A stretch of DNA of 38,176 nt from a virus. The notes beneath the pieces were generated by a model, which was given only the letters and a program-made list of their open reading frames with translations, made no database searches and was not told the origin of the DNA. Within the stretch, counting starts at the first letter, position 1, and each line of letters starts with the position of its first letter. Positions 16,260 through 24,717 of this stretch are shown in pieces. A program made the position numbers and the translations under genes. The DNA is taken from positions 1 through 38,176 of the IMG/VR virus record IMGVR_UViG_3300008216_004600, one strand, 5' to 3'.

Positions 16260-16334
16260 TCACTCCGAAATTAGGTCGATGTCCCAACCGGCCCCCGCCG
16301 TCCATGGCGAGTTATTAGCCGGTGGAATGATCAT
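16260..16334 (-). CDS. Possible 24-aa ORF between capsid and gp35 genes
   Basis: A tiny ORF starting MIIPPANNSPW and ending right against the gp35 start (TGA followed by ATG ATG). It has AAGG directly before the ATG, too close for a normal ribosome-binding site. It could serve as a coupling leader peptide or be chance. The 102-base interval around it holds nothing else I can name. Confidence 0.2.
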   Translation of the reverse strand: MIIPPANNSPWTAGAGWDIDLISE

Positions 16335-16361
16335 CCTTGAGCGCTTGCCATAGGGTGTTCG

Positions 16362-17255
16362 TTAGGCCAGCCAGGGCACGACCAGGATCTCCACCAGGTC
16401 TTTGTTAGCGTTGTCGGCGCCATCCGCTTTGCGGGCGACTTTGATCACTTCCTGGGCTTTCTTACGATTGCTCGGACCGACCACCAACAGATCCGGCAGC
16501 ACTCCCAACGGGCGACCTTCGTCAGTGAATTGGCTGGTCATGGCGTCATAGGCCGCATCGAAATTGGTTTCGTCGAGCGTGGCTTTGGAACCGAACGCCT
16601 GCTGCCAGAAACCAAAACCGACATTACTGCGACCGTCCACGCCATATCGGTATTCATCACGCATGAACACGGCTTCGTCGTCACCGGCGGTCATGGCCTT
16701 GATGTCATAGGGCTTGCGCTCCTGGTAGATCAAGGGCTTGAGGGCGCGGCGGGTGTCCAACAGGAACCAGCCTTTACCGGAACCGGCCTGCATGTTGGAA
16801 ACGCTGACCTCCTTGCCGTCTTCATCGACGCCGGGGTGATCGGTATCAAAGAAGTATTGCCCGTCATAGCAGGTTTCCTCGAAACCCCGTTTCAGCAACG
16901 AATACACCTGTTCGTCCGGGTGGACGGCGGCCGCATAGCCCATTTCCGAAAACAGCGGTGTGAACACCCCATAGGTGTCATCCCCGATGTCATCGGAGGG
17001 GATCGCGACGGAGGACTCGAACTTCTTGTTGACGATGGTGTAGGCGTGCGCCTCCATGCTTCTCAGATGGCGGTCACCGACCCATTCCCGCAGACGCGGG
17101 AACTGCCCGAGCCACGCGTAGGTTTCCGATTTGGTCGTGGACGGCACGCGAGTAGCGACTCGGCTCCAGGTTGGCTCGACGCGGCTCCGGCCTTCATTGA
17201 AGGCCGCTTTGATACCGACAAATAGCGCGTTCAGATTGGATTTGTTGATGATCAT
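16362..17255 (-). CDS. T: Major capsid protein (Mu gpT-like)
   Basis: A 297-aa protein of the Mu gpT major head subunit family, which builds the HK97-fold shell. The N-terminus MIINKSNLNALFVGIKAAFN, the central TYAWLGQFPRLREWVGDR and IPSDDIGDDTYGVF, and the C-terminal LPDLLVVGPSNRKKAQEV are all typical of the family. Length fits gpT (about 300 aa). It lies after the decoration-like gene, with no sign of a processed N-terminal scaffold, since the scaffold is made separately from gene I. No oddity seen. Confidence 0.92.
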   Translation of the reverse strand: MIINKSNLNALFVGIKAAFNEGRSRVEPTWSRVATRVPSTTKSETYAWLGQFPRLREWVGDRHLRSMEAHAYTIVNKKFESSVAIPSDDIGDDTYGVFTPLFSEMGYAAAVHPDEQVYSLLKRGFEETCYDGQYFFDTDHPGVDEDGKEVSVSNMQAGSGKGWFLLDTRRALKPLIYQERKPYDIKAMTAGDDEAVFMRDEYRYGVDGRSNVGFGFWQQAFGSKATLDETNFDAAYDAMTSQFTDEGRPLGVLPDLLVVGPSNRKKAQEVIKVARKADGADNANKDLVEILVVPWLA

Positions 17256-17266
17256 TGCAGGGCTCC

Positions 17267-17668
17267 TTAAAAGTCGATCCAGACGCCATCGGCATCCACG
17301 TCGGCGATGGTGCCGGCGACGGATCGCGTACCCCCGCCATCGGTCAGCGCCACCGTTTCATCGTCGACCAGGTAGGCGTCCTGGCCGAGATGTGCGCGGG
17401 TGATTTCATCGGCCCCGGCGCTGTTCTTCACCCGGTGCCATCCATGGCGGCACTCCACGGCGGTCTCGCCATCAACCGCGCCGCCAACCACGTGCTCTTG
17501 GGCGATTCCTCGTGCCACCAGGCCGGTGCCCTCGGCCGCCGCCTGGGCGAACCCAGTGGCGGTGTCGACCACCACGATTCCGCCCGCAAAGACTTCCGCA
17601 CCCGCAGCCAGTGGCTCAAAGGTGAACACGCCTTCGCGGAACGGGGTGCTACGGTCTTTCGTCAACAT
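17267..17668 (-). CDS. Probable capsid decoration protein
   Basis: A 133-aa beta-rich, Gly/Ala/Val-rich protein located between the protease/scaffold gene and the capsid gene. That position and pattern (short N-terminus PFREGVFTFEPLAAGAEVFAGGIVVVDTATGFA, repeated small-residue strands) fit the head decoration or cement proteins of Mu-like and lambda-like phages. It has no catalytic motif or signal peptide. The call is by context and composition. Confidence 0.6.
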   Translation of the reverse strand: MLTKDRSTPFREGVFTFEPLAAGAEVFAGGIVVVDTATGFAQAAAEGTGLVARGIAQEHVVGGAVDGETAVECRHGWHRVKNSAGADEITRAHLGQDAYLVDDETVALTDGGGTRSVAGTIADVDADGVWIDF

Positions 17669-17680
17669 GATGTACTCCCG

Positions 17681-18292
17681 TTACTTATCGGAGGTGCTGC
17701 CGGCAGCCGGCTTATAGCCGGGCTTGCTCTTGGCGTACTCTTCCGGATCAATGCCCATGGAACGGCACACGGCCAGTTCCTCCGCATCCAGGCCGTTGTC
17801 ATCGACCTGGGTCGTCACACCATTGGTTTGAGTGCTACGCAGTGCCGCAATGGGTTGAGCGGTCTCCAGGTAAGCCTTCAACGCCTGGATGTCCTTCTTG
17901 CCAAGGTCACGGGCCCACTGTTCCTGCGCCTTCAAAAGTCGACCGTCTTCCAACCCCTCGCTCACGAGTTCGTCAAGCTGGTTGGAGTTGAACTGCCCGG
18001 ACAGCGCCGCCAGTTCGGCACGGAGGTCTTCAACCACCTTCACCGATACGTATTTGGCCGGATCCGGGGTCTCTCCTCCCTGGGTGCCGCCGGATTTGAG
18101 GGTGGCCACGCGTGCTTTCAGCGCGTCCAGACCAGCGCCTTCTTCCGCACCCAATTCCTGGCGCAGTGCCGTCAACATGGCCACGAAACCCGTGTTGTCG
18201 GCCGTGACCTTTTTCAAAGCCGCAATGGCGTCGTCTTCGGTGGTGTTCGGTTCCAGGCCCAGGGCCTCGATCAGCATCTTCAGCAAATCCAC
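17681..18292 (-). CDS. Nested scaffold protein from an internal start in gene I
   Basis: An in-frame GTG at 18290-18292 is preceded by a perfect GGAGG eight bases upstream (18301-18305). The product would be 203 aa and begin MDLLKMLIEALGLEP, which is a typical start of scaffold domains. Mu makes its scaffold Z in the same nested way from gene I (established). I infer the same here; the strong internal ribosome-binding site, against the lack of one at the main start, would favour scaffold over protease. Confidence 0.6.
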   Translation of the reverse strand: MDLLKMLIEALGLEPNTTEDDAIAALKKVTADNTGFVAMLTALRQELGAEEGAGLDALKARVATLKSGGTQGGETPDPAKYVSVKVVEDLRAELAALSGQFNSNQLDELVSEGLEDGRLLKAQEQWARDLGKKDIQALKAYLETAQPIAALRSTQTNGVTTQVDDNGLDAEELAVCRSMGIDPEEYAKSKPGYKPAAGSTSDK

Positions 18293-18862
18293 GGGGTGTT
18301 CCTCCGTTGGGTGATGGATTGACCGCATGGCAGCCAGCGCCTGCATCCCGTCCAGGCCGGGATAGTTGGTGACGGCAGCCATTTCTAAGGTCAGAACGTC
18401 CCCCGTGCCGGGGGCATACTGGAAAACCGGGGATAGGTAGCGGTACTCGCCGGCCTGGATCATCTCCCGAGCCTTGGCGGTCCACTCAATCTTCGCGAAC
18501 AACCCTTGGCCTTCACGCCACTGCAGCTCATTGATCCAGCCGGCGGCCGGCGCGGGCACGCCGTTCACCTCGGCGTGCAGCGTCTGGTGCTCGTAGTCCA
18601 CCACGGCGGCGTTCACCCGCCGACTGAACTGAGCAATCAGAGTGGCGGCGAGAGTCGCATCCAGGCGCCACGCCGGCGCATCGACCGGACGGCCATCTCG
18701 TGCCGAGAACGTGCCCGCTGGCAGGATCTGCTGCCATTCCCCCGTGGAGCTCTGCAGATCGAACACGCAGGCCGCCACCACCGGGCAGCCCGTTTGGGCG
18801 GTCGGCTGAGCGCTACAGACAGCGAGGCGCGAGGGTTGAGTTGTCCGAGATATCGTTTCCAT
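17681..18862 (-). CDS. I: Head maturation protease with C-terminal scaffold (Mu gpI-like)
   Basis: A 393-aa protein of the Mu gpI family. The protease part covers about 20-185, with LPAGTFSARDGRP, VVDYEHQTLHAEVNGVPAPAAGWI and YRYLSPVFQYAPGTG. The C-terminal part is a helical, charged scaffold. Upstream in-frame starts at 18886 (GTG) and 18871 (ATG) lie at or upstream of the predicted -10 and would not be transcribed from late promoter copy 3. The ATG at 18862, one base after the predicted +1, is therefore preferred, although no Shine-Dalgarno is present. The protease is expected to cut scaffold and portal-associated proteins during capsid maturation. Confidence 0.82.
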   Translation of the reverse strand: METISRTTQPSRLAVCSAQPTAQTGCPVVAACVFDLQSSTGEWQQILPAGTFSARDGRPVDAPAWRLDATLAATLIAQFSRRVNAAVVDYEHQTLHAEVNGVPAPAAGWINELQWREGQGLFAKIEWTAKAREMIQAGEYRYLSPVFQYAPGTGDVLTLEMAAVTNYPGLDGMQALAAMRSIHHPTEEHPVDLLKMLIEALGLEPNTTEDDAIAALKKVTADNTGFVAMLTALRQELGAEEGAGLDALKARVATLKSGGTQGGETPDPAKYVSVKVVEDLRAELAALSGQFNSNQLDELVSEGLEDGRLLKAQEQWARDLGKKDIQALKAYLETAQPIAALRSTQTNGVTTQVDDNGLDAEELAVCRSMGIDPEEYAKSKPGYKPAAGSTSDK

Positions 18863-18869
18863 GGTGGCC

Positions 18870-18914
18870 ATAATGGGACCGGCCACCGACGGCGTCTTTT
18901 GAACGAGGGCAAAA
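18870..18914 (-). promoter_or_regulatory. Late promoter copy 3 (PI-like), before the protease gene
   Basis: Dyad TTTTGCCCTCGTTCAAAA at 18897-18914, hexamer CATTAT at 18870-18875, 21 bases between. The predicted +1 is 18863, one base before the METIS start codon of gene I. This is the best match to a sigma-70 -10 among the four copies. Confidence 0.8.
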
Positions 18915-19056
18915 TTTGTCGGGAGGCGGATTTCCGGACGCGGAATGGCGCATCGCCCCGAAACGCACCACGCAAAGGGGGCAACGGCGTTTTATAAACG
19001 TTTTATCAGTGGAAAGCGGCCGGTGACCGCCATGGTTGTACCGGCCAGGGGGCGCC

Positions 19057-19076
19057 AGAGGCCTTACAGGGCCTCT
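19057..19076 (-). terminator. Hairpin after gene G, possible terminator
   Basis: AGAGGCC-ttacag-GGCCTCT forms a 7-bp stem that touches the gene G stop codon. No U-run follows in the leftward RNA, so termination would have to be weak or Rho-assisted. The rest of the interval down to late promoter copy 3 (18915-19056) has no gene I can support; it contains an AT-rich stretch at 18990-19008 in otherwise GC-rich DNA. Confidence 0.4.
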
Positions 19077-19639
19077 CAGCGCGTCAACGCATTGGCGAGG
19101 TAATCCTGGGTGATATCCAAGATGTGGTTGTCCTGATCGTCGTTCGTGCCGAGCCACGGGCGGGCCGGGATCCGGATCATGTAAGCCTTCACCTTGGCGC
19201 TTTGGGCGAAGTCGCTCTTTGACCGTTTAACGAAACGGTTGCCCACCTCGCCGTTGCGAGTACGCCGGAAGTAAAGCTCGCGGACCGAAGCCGCCCGCTG
19301 TATCTCTGCGCCGAAATGTTGGGCGGCACCGTAGGGCCGGTCAGTACCAAATTCCAAACCCGTGTCGTCGTACTGACCGCGCAGCGTTCCGGATAGGTAT
19401 CCCCGAAGGGTCAGGATCCGATTGCGGTTCCGGTGCTTCCGACGTTGATAGGCCGGCGACAACGGTGCCCACGGCGTGCCGTCAGGCGCTGTCTGCGCCC
19501 GGAATCTCGCCCGGTGGATCCGAGTCAGGTATTCAATGATGCTCTGAAACAGCGGGGCGGGATTATCCAGGCGCTCGATGGCTGTCCCCAGCGCCGCCGA
19601 TGCCTCCGCGTGATCCCATTCGATTCTGGCGCCTGCCAT
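19076..19639 (-). CDS. G: Virion morphogenesis / tail completion protein (Mu gpG-like)
   Basis: A 187-aa basic protein of the phage virion morphogenesis family (Mu G, P2 S type). Features include an N-terminal helix, then HRARFRAQTAPDGTPWAPLSPAYQRRK (about 42-68), which is the family's most recognisable stretch, and a C-terminal IPARPWLG followed by a helix. It ends the first head operon after gpF. It is likely needed for joining heads and tails. The gap of 98 bases to the F stop contains only weak inverted repeats. The call is secure at family level. Confidence 0.85.
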   Translation of the reverse strand: MAGARIEWDHAEASAALGTAIERLDNPAPLFQSIIEYLTRIHRARFRAQTAPDGTPWAPLSPAYQRRKHRNRNRILTLRGYLSGTLRGQYDDTGLEFGTDRPYGAAQHFGAEIQRAASVRELYFRRTRNGEVGNRFVKRSKSDFAQSAKVKAYMIRIPARPWLGTNDDQDNHILDITQDYLANALTR

Positions 19640-19737
19640 GGAAACCTCCTAAACTGGTCCTACGGTTGTTGCATGTGCTGCCCCCGGCGGCTGGGCCACC
19701 AGGTGCACCAACTGCCCACGTGAGCCGGCGCGTGGGA

Positions 19738-20988
19738 TCACTCCTCTCTGCGGTACAACCGCACCCCCACCCGCAAATCATCCAAGCTGCCGGACTCCAA
19801 GGCGAACGTGGTGATCCCCGACCACCCCGACTCGCTCCATTCAAAGACGGCGAGCGCCGGGACGTCCTCACCAGGCAATAGGAACTGAGCGATATAGCGG
19901 CGGCGGACCACCGCCGTTTTGCGCGCGGCCTGGTATTCGACCCGCACCCAGATCTCGTCCGGGCTCAGCACCGCATCGGCAAGGATCCGCATGTACCGCC
20001 CCCGGCCATTCTTGTCTGCCTTGAGCCGCCCAGTACGGCGCTGCTCGAACAGATCCCGGCCCACGACCAGTGGTTCTCCAATCACATCTCGAACGACGCG
20101 CGGCTCGTCGAGGCTCGCACCAAATTCATCCAGGAAGGCGCCGGCATACTCTTCATCAGTGAGACCGCCGGGGAGAAGGCGGCTTGCCGGCGCGTGGCGC
20201 GGCGCTGGGAGCGGATCCGATGGTCGGCGGTTGGGCAGCCCCTCGCCGCCCACGGAACCGGGCAGCGGCGGATCCGGACGCTCGGGAGGAACCGCACTGT
20301 CCAGGCGGCTTCGACCGGGTGCGTGTTCAAAGCCGGGATCGATTCCGGCCGGAACACGGACGGTCCGAGGGCCATCTGGACTGTACTGTCCGATGACCCG
20401 CTCCTCCCATTCGATCGTGGGCGCCTCATCCGGTCCCGTCTTGCCAAGGTCCGTGAGATCCCGCTCAGCCAGTCCGGTCACCCAACACTGGCACCCCCAC
20501 GCATTGATCGGGAAATGGGTTCTCCACCATGGATGCCCCGCAGGCAGCACCAGACCATCCCACGCCAGGTGCAACTCACGGGGGTGCTCCACGGCATCGC
20601 TATGGTTGTATTGCCAGTACGGCAGCGCCTCGCGGTTCTCCCAAAGCTGCTGATAGCGGCCAGCCTGGTAACTGGAGAACAGGTTGGTCTCGAAGATGGT
20701 ACGGCTACGCCATTCCCGGCCGCCGTTGTAGTCCCAGCCATGCCGGGCCACGATGTCGTCGAAGTCACGCCGAAAGGTTTCCAGCGTTCCGCCATTCGCA
20801 ATGGCGTTTTCCACCGCCTCTCGGAAGTCCGTCACCAGGGCGTCACGGTTGGCACCGGCGACCATGAAGGCCCAGTCGTGCTCCTGACCGTAGATGTCCG
20901 TCCAGGCATTGGTAGGGACATTCAATTTGCGCTGGAAAAACTGAATCTGCTCCTGGAACGGTACGGATCCGTAACTAGCCGAAGGCAT
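19738..20988 (-). CDS. F: Minor head protein gpF-like with C-terminal PBECR-type nuclease domain
   Basis: A 416-aa protein. The N-terminal half (about 1-200) is the SPP1 gp7/Mu gpF head morphogenesis domain, ending in the typical HPWWRTHFPINAWGCQCWV. After a Pro/Arg-rich linker (about 215-270), the C-terminal 145 residues, with VVRDVIGEPLVV, RYMRILADAVLSPDEIWV and RRRYIAQFLL, resemble the PBECR nuclease-like domains attached to gpF in many phages. I chose ATG 20988, with GGAGG upstream, over 21012. F helps portal and capsid assembly; the second domain's activity is inferred only from resemblance. Confidence 0.8.
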   Translation of the reverse strand: MPSASYGSVPFQEQIQFFQRKLNVPTNAWTDIYGQEHDWAFMVAGANRDALVTDFREAVENAIANGGTLETFRRDFDDIVARHGWDYNGGREWRSRTIFETNLFSSYQAGRYQQLWENREALPYWQYNHSDAVEHPRELHLAWDGLVLPAGHPWWRTHFPINAWGCQCWVTGLAERDLTDLGKTGPDEAPTIEWEERVIGQYSPDGPRTVRVPAGIDPGFEHAPGRSRLDSAVPPERPDPPLPGSVGGEGLPNRRPSDPLPAPRHAPASRLLPGGLTDEEYAGAFLDEFGASLDEPRVVRDVIGEPLVVGRDLFEQRRTGRLKADKNGRGRYMRILADAVLSPDEIWVRVEYQAARKTAVVRRRYIAQFLLPGEDVPALAVFEWSESGWSGITTFALESGSLDDLRVGVRLYRREE

Positions 20989-22540
20989 CCGGATTTTCCT
21001 CCGTGACTTCATTGCGACCGGCCAGGTGGGCGGCCGCCAAGGCCTGGGCCATTACTTGGGCGTATTCGTCCAGGGTAAGGTTCGGATAGATCTCCAGCAG
21101 CCGCTCGCTCAGTTCCTCCAACGAATTGACCTGAGCCAGGAGCCCGCGGATCTCGTCGATCCATCCGTTCGTCACGGTTTCCACCCGCGCCCGCGCCATC
21201 GGCATCATCTGCACCGGCGGTGCTGGTACGCCGGATGACGGCTGGGCCCGCAGAGCCGCTGCACCTGCAGGGCTTTCCCCGCGCGGTTTCCGGGCGAGGA
21301 TCGGTTGGCCCGCCTCTGGCTTCGGGATGCCCAGCCGCTCTTGCGCCCAATCCCTGGGGATCTCCAGCCCGACATCGACCAGGCGTGGCAACGCGACAGC
21401 ATAGGTTTTGATGTCCTCAGGTTCGCTCAGATCGAACACGAACTTCGGGCAGCGACGGTAGCTGTCGATGGGCGCATTGAGCACCACCATGGGCCAGATC
21501 AGATCTCGCGTGATTGTTCGGGCCACCTGCCGCGCATCACCTTCCAGCAGGTCACGACGTACTTCCTCATGGACATTACCAAGCGCGTTGGTGGAGGTTT
21601 TGCCATCGGCCTGGCTGGTCAGGGTGCCGCCGAGGATGGCCTTGGATTGGGCCTTGTCGCACCAGTTGATCATCAACTCAAAGGGTTGTCCGTTTCCCTT
21701 CACTGCCTCATGGAACTCCACCTCCATGCCGGCGGGAATGATGCCGCTGGCACGGTGTCCGATGCTCAGCAACGCCCGCAGCAGTGTCCGTTTTTCCTTC
21801 TCGGTGGCACCACTGTTGTACTTGCCCAGGCGCACCGGAATGCCATACGCCTCCAGGAACTCCGCCAGATCGCCGACGCTGTAGTTCTTGAACAGGTAGG
21901 GCCAAACCAGGGCACGAAACAACGCGGACCGTTCGATCAGTCCACTCTTGGCCTTGTGAACGTGGGTCACCCAACCGAACGGCTGCAGCGGTTCGCCGTC
22001 GGGGTGGTTGGTGCGTAAACGCATCTCCTGGCGGTACCCATTGTGGATGCGGAACATCGCCTGGGGCCGGTGCGTGATGGAGTCAGGTAGCCACAGCCCG
22101 TCGGCCCGGTGCCATTCGATTTCCTGACACACAAACCCCTTGCCGATCGCATCAGTGAGGTCGAACAGCGTTTCGTCCCAATCCTCCAGCTCGGCCATCC
22201 AGCCGGTGACGGCCTCGGTCAGTTTCTTTTCTTGGGCGGTGGCGTTGGGCGGCGGATCGATGCGCCAATCCAGGCCGAGCAGGCCCCGTCGACGCTTGCC
22301 CATCTCCGCCATGATATGGGTGTCCTTTTCCTCCATGTCCTCAAACAGCTGATACTGGGCCGCGATATCGCCGTCTTCCGCCTGCTCCAGGATCGTCGAC
22401 AGCTTTGACGGCGTGAGCCCCTTGCTGGGGTGGTCGTTGAAGCGCGTGTTCAAGCCGCCGGCCTTGGACGTCTGCGGCGTCTTAAGGTCCTGCGGTTTCA
22501 CCAGCCGGTTGGCCAGTGCCGCCAGTCTCGCCATTACCAT
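20975..22540 (-). CDS. Portal protein (Mu gp29-like, DUF935)
   Basis: A 521-aa protein of the Mu gp29/DUF935 portal family, the dodecameric ring through which DNA enters and leaves the capsid. Characteristic parts are LTPSKLSTILEQAEDGDIAAQYQLFEDMEEKD, LLGLDWRI, VCQEIEWHR and WPYLFKNYSVGDLAEFLEAYG. Order TerL-portal-F is as in Mu. The start overlaps the TerL stop by 7 bases, and the end overlaps gene F by 14 bases, so the packaging genes are tightly coupled. Length is in the family range. Confidence 0.92.
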   Translation of the reverse strand: MVMARLAALANRLVKPQDLKTPQTSKAGGLNTRFNDHPSKGLTPSKLSTILEQAEDGDIAAQYQLFEDMEEKDTHIMAEMGKRRRGLLGLDWRIDPPPNATAQEKKLTEAVTGWMAELEDWDETLFDLTDAIGKGFVCQEIEWHRADGLWLPDSITHRPQAMFRIHNGYRQEMRLRTNHPDGEPLQPFGWVTHVHKAKSGLIERSALFRALVWPYLFKNYSVGDLAEFLEAYGIPVRLGKYNSGATEKEKRTLLRALLSIGHRASGIIPAGMEVEFHEAVKGNGQPFELMINWCDKAQSKAILGGTLTSQADGKTSTNALGNVHEEVRRDLLEGDARQVARTITRDLIWPMVVLNAPIDSYRRCPKFVFDLSEPEDIKTYAVALPRLVDVGLEIPRDWAQERLGIPKPEAGQPILARKPRGESPAGAAALRAQPSSGVPAPPVQMMPMARARVETVTNGWIDEIRGLLAQVNSLEELSERLLEIYPNLTLDEYAQVMAQALAAAHLAGRNEVTEENPDAFG

Positions 22541-24168
22541 GCTGAGTGCTCCTCCATTGGCAAATCGCTGTCGTCGTCCAGCACGTTGTCATACCCTCGG
22601 CTGGAGCGAGGCACCTCGGTAAATTCCATCGGGGATACGTTCATATGCGCGGCTCGCGCCGCCATCACCAGCGCCACCGCGAAGTCGCCATGACGCTTCG
22701 CTTTACCGGACTGGGATTCCAGGTCTTTCTGTCGGCCTTTATCGATGCTGGGGATCCCGTTGACGACCTTGATACTCAGCAGGTCATCCAGAATGGACTG
22801 ATGCCGTGGCACCTCCATGTTGAAGGCCTCAAACTCGCCCTTCAGTTTGGGCATCCATTCGTGATACCAGGACTGGCTGATGTCCACCTGGTCCACCATG
22901 TTGCTGCCGAATTCCAGCGCTGCCTGTTCCGCCAAATACCCGCCGTTGCCGGTGGCATCAAACGCCGAGCCGCAGAAGTTGGGAAGGCGTTTCATGATGT
23001 AGAACAGCACCTGACGTTGCTGCTCGTAGGTCAGATTGCGCAGCTCCACCACGAAGGGAGCCCGCTTGCGCAGATTCGCACTGATCGCGAGTGGGACAAA
23101 GACGGTCAGGTCGCCTTTGCGGGCGAAGTCTTCCCCAAATACATGGCGGTGGCTCTTGTTGAGCCGTGCCAATACCGGTGCCAGGTACTCCTCACACCAG
23201 CTGTCGATCTCAGCCTCACGTTGGGCCTGTGGCCATCCCTCGAAGCCGCTAGGCGCTTCATATCGGAAGATGGGGATGGACCGATCCGCGACCATCGCCG
23301 CCTCGATCAGGATCCGACTCAGATAATTGCCGCCGGATCGCTTCGGCACGCAGCCGTATTCCTCATCCGCGCTTTCCGGGTTCGGGGCGTTCTTGTACAG
23401 GTCATCCCGCCATTTCTTCTCGGCCTCTGGTGACCACGGTTGGCCGGTGACGTAACAGATCCGGCGATACAAGCCTTCAGCAATGGCTTCGTCCAAGGTG
23501 ATGCGGTGAACACTGTAGTCCTTGCGGCCTTCTCGGGCGTCCTGGATGTACTGATTGAAGGCGTTATCCACGCCGTTATGGGTGCTGATCAGGCGTACCT
23601 TGTTTCCCCACATGGTGAGCGCCAGCGCGGCCTTGAGCAGCTCCTCCAGGGATTCGTGAAAGGCGGCTTCATCAATGACCACATCGCCCTGCAGGCCCCG
23701 CAAGTTGCTGGGGCGCGATGACAGCGCCTGAATCTTCCGGCCAGTTTTGGGAAACCGGATCATGTAGGTCAGGATTTCTTCCTTCTTGCCGTCATCCCAG
23801 AACGTTTGCTCATAGACATCGGCCTCGGCCAGCTCATTGAACGCCCGGGCGAACAACGCACAGGCGGCAATGTACTCCAGCGCCATCTCCTGTTTACTGC
23901 CCACGTAGAAGGTGTTGCAGCCACCACGTCGCCGGGGCTTCGCGGCGTTCATGACATTGCGGCCTGCCTCCGCCCAGGTCAGACCGGTCCGACGAGACTT
24001 CTCGGCGATCATGATCTGGCTCAGGTCCTCGAACCAGCGCTGTTGGTACGGCAGAAACACCGGCTCGTTGTCCGGCTGAGCGTCGACCATCTCCTGCGGC
24101 ACGTCCACCCCGTACAGCGCCATTTCTTCCGCCAAGTCGATCTTGCGGGGCGTTCCGGTGGGCTCCAT
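22534..24168 (-). CDS. Terminase large subunit (Mu gp28-like)
   Basis: A 544-aa packaging motor. The ATPase part has a deviant Walker A (KSRRTGLTW, about 57-65) and Walker B VVIDEA (about 163-168). The nuclease part shows FGEDFARKGDLTVF (about 344-357), FDATGNGG (about 403-410) and HGDFAVAL near 500, the acidic positions of the RNase H fold. I use the ATG at 24168, overlapping the gp27 stop as TGATG, over the GTG one codon before. In Mu-like phages it cuts inserted genomes by headful starting in host DNA next to the left end. Confidence 0.93.
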   Translation of the reverse strand: MEPTGTPRKIDLAEEMALYGVDVPQEMVDAQPDNEPVFLPYQQRWFEDLSQIMIAEKSRRTGLTWAEAGRNVMNAAKPRRRGGCNTFYVGSKQEMALEYIAACALFARAFNELAEADVYEQTFWDDGKKEEILTYMIRFPKTGRKIQALSSRPSNLRGLQGDVVIDEAAFHESLEELLKAALALTMWGNKVRLISTHNGVDNAFNQYIQDAREGRKDYSVHRITLDEAIAEGLYRRICYVTGQPWSPEAEKKWRDDLYKNAPNPESADEEYGCVPKRSGGNYLSRILIEAAMVADRSIPIFRYEAPSGFEGWPQAQREAEIDSWCEEYLAPVLARLNKSHRHVFGEDFARKGDLTVFVPLAISANLRKRAPFVVELRNLTYEQQRQVLFYIMKRLPNFCGSAFDATGNGGYLAEQAALEFGSNMVDQVDISQSWYHEWMPKLKGEFEAFNMEVPRHQSILDDLLSIKVVNGIPSIDKGRQKDLESQSGKAKRHGDFAVALVMAARAAHMNVSPMEFTEVPRSSRGYDNVLDDDSDLPMEEHSAW

Positions 24169-24716
24169 CACTCTCTCCCCAGCAGGATCCCTTTGATCCG
24201 GCTTTCCAACTGCTCGCTCATACCATCGCTGCCACGCATCTCCTCCAGCCGCTCCTGCTGTTCCTGAAGCAACTTGTCGCGGGCTTCCTTGGCGATCTGC
24301 CGGCGCTCTTCCATGCTCGCCTTACGGGCATGCAGCACGTCCTTGGCGGCGCGGGCCAGCTTTCGGACCGCATCAATGTCGACCTCTTCCTCGGACTGTG
24401 CGGAGAGCGCCGCATGGGTGGTCAGGGTAGTGATGGACTGCACCATGAGGGCACCGGCGCGCTCGTCAGGATTCTCGCCCAGTTCCGATACCAACATGGC
24501 GGCCAGATCCTGCTGCTCCTTCGCCCGGCGTGTCAGTTCATCGAACTGCTTGCTATATCGACCAACCGAAGACCGGCTGGGATGGTCGACGCTGGGGAAC
24601 CGTTCTTTCAGGTCCGCAATCAATTCATCCAACGTCATGCGGCCTTCGCGCAGACGTTTCTCGATGTGTGACCGAACCTCGGCCGGCATTTGCTCGATAC
24701 TGGACTTACGGCCCAT
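24168..24716 (-). CDS. Mu gp27-like protein (DUF3486), probable small terminase
   Basis: A 182-aa protein of the DUF3486 family. The N-terminus MGRKSSIEQMPAEVRSHIEK and LDELIADLKERFP with VSRSSVGRY-type helix (about 44-60) form a putative HTH, followed by a long charged helical region. I start it at 24716, beside the stop of the gp26-like gene; the upstream extension to 24779 is out-of-family sequence within that gene. It probably recognises DNA for packaging and partners TerL. Confidence 0.85.
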   Translation of the reverse strand: MGRKSSIEQMPAEVRSHIEKRLREGRMTLDELIADLKERFPSVDHPSRSSVGRYSKQFDELTRRAKEQQDLAAMLVSELGENPDERAGALMVQSITTLTTHAALSAQSEEEVDIDAVRKLARAAKDVLHARKASMEERRQIAKEARDKLLQEQQERLEEMRGSDGMSEQLESRIKGILLGRE

Positions 24717-24717
24717 G

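Noticed and set aside
18813-19157. 114-aa minus-strand ORF with a CPLC motif between genes G and I
   Set aside because: Its start lies inside gene G, its end crosses late promoter copy 3 and gene I, and no suitable start with a ribosome-binding site exists in the gap.
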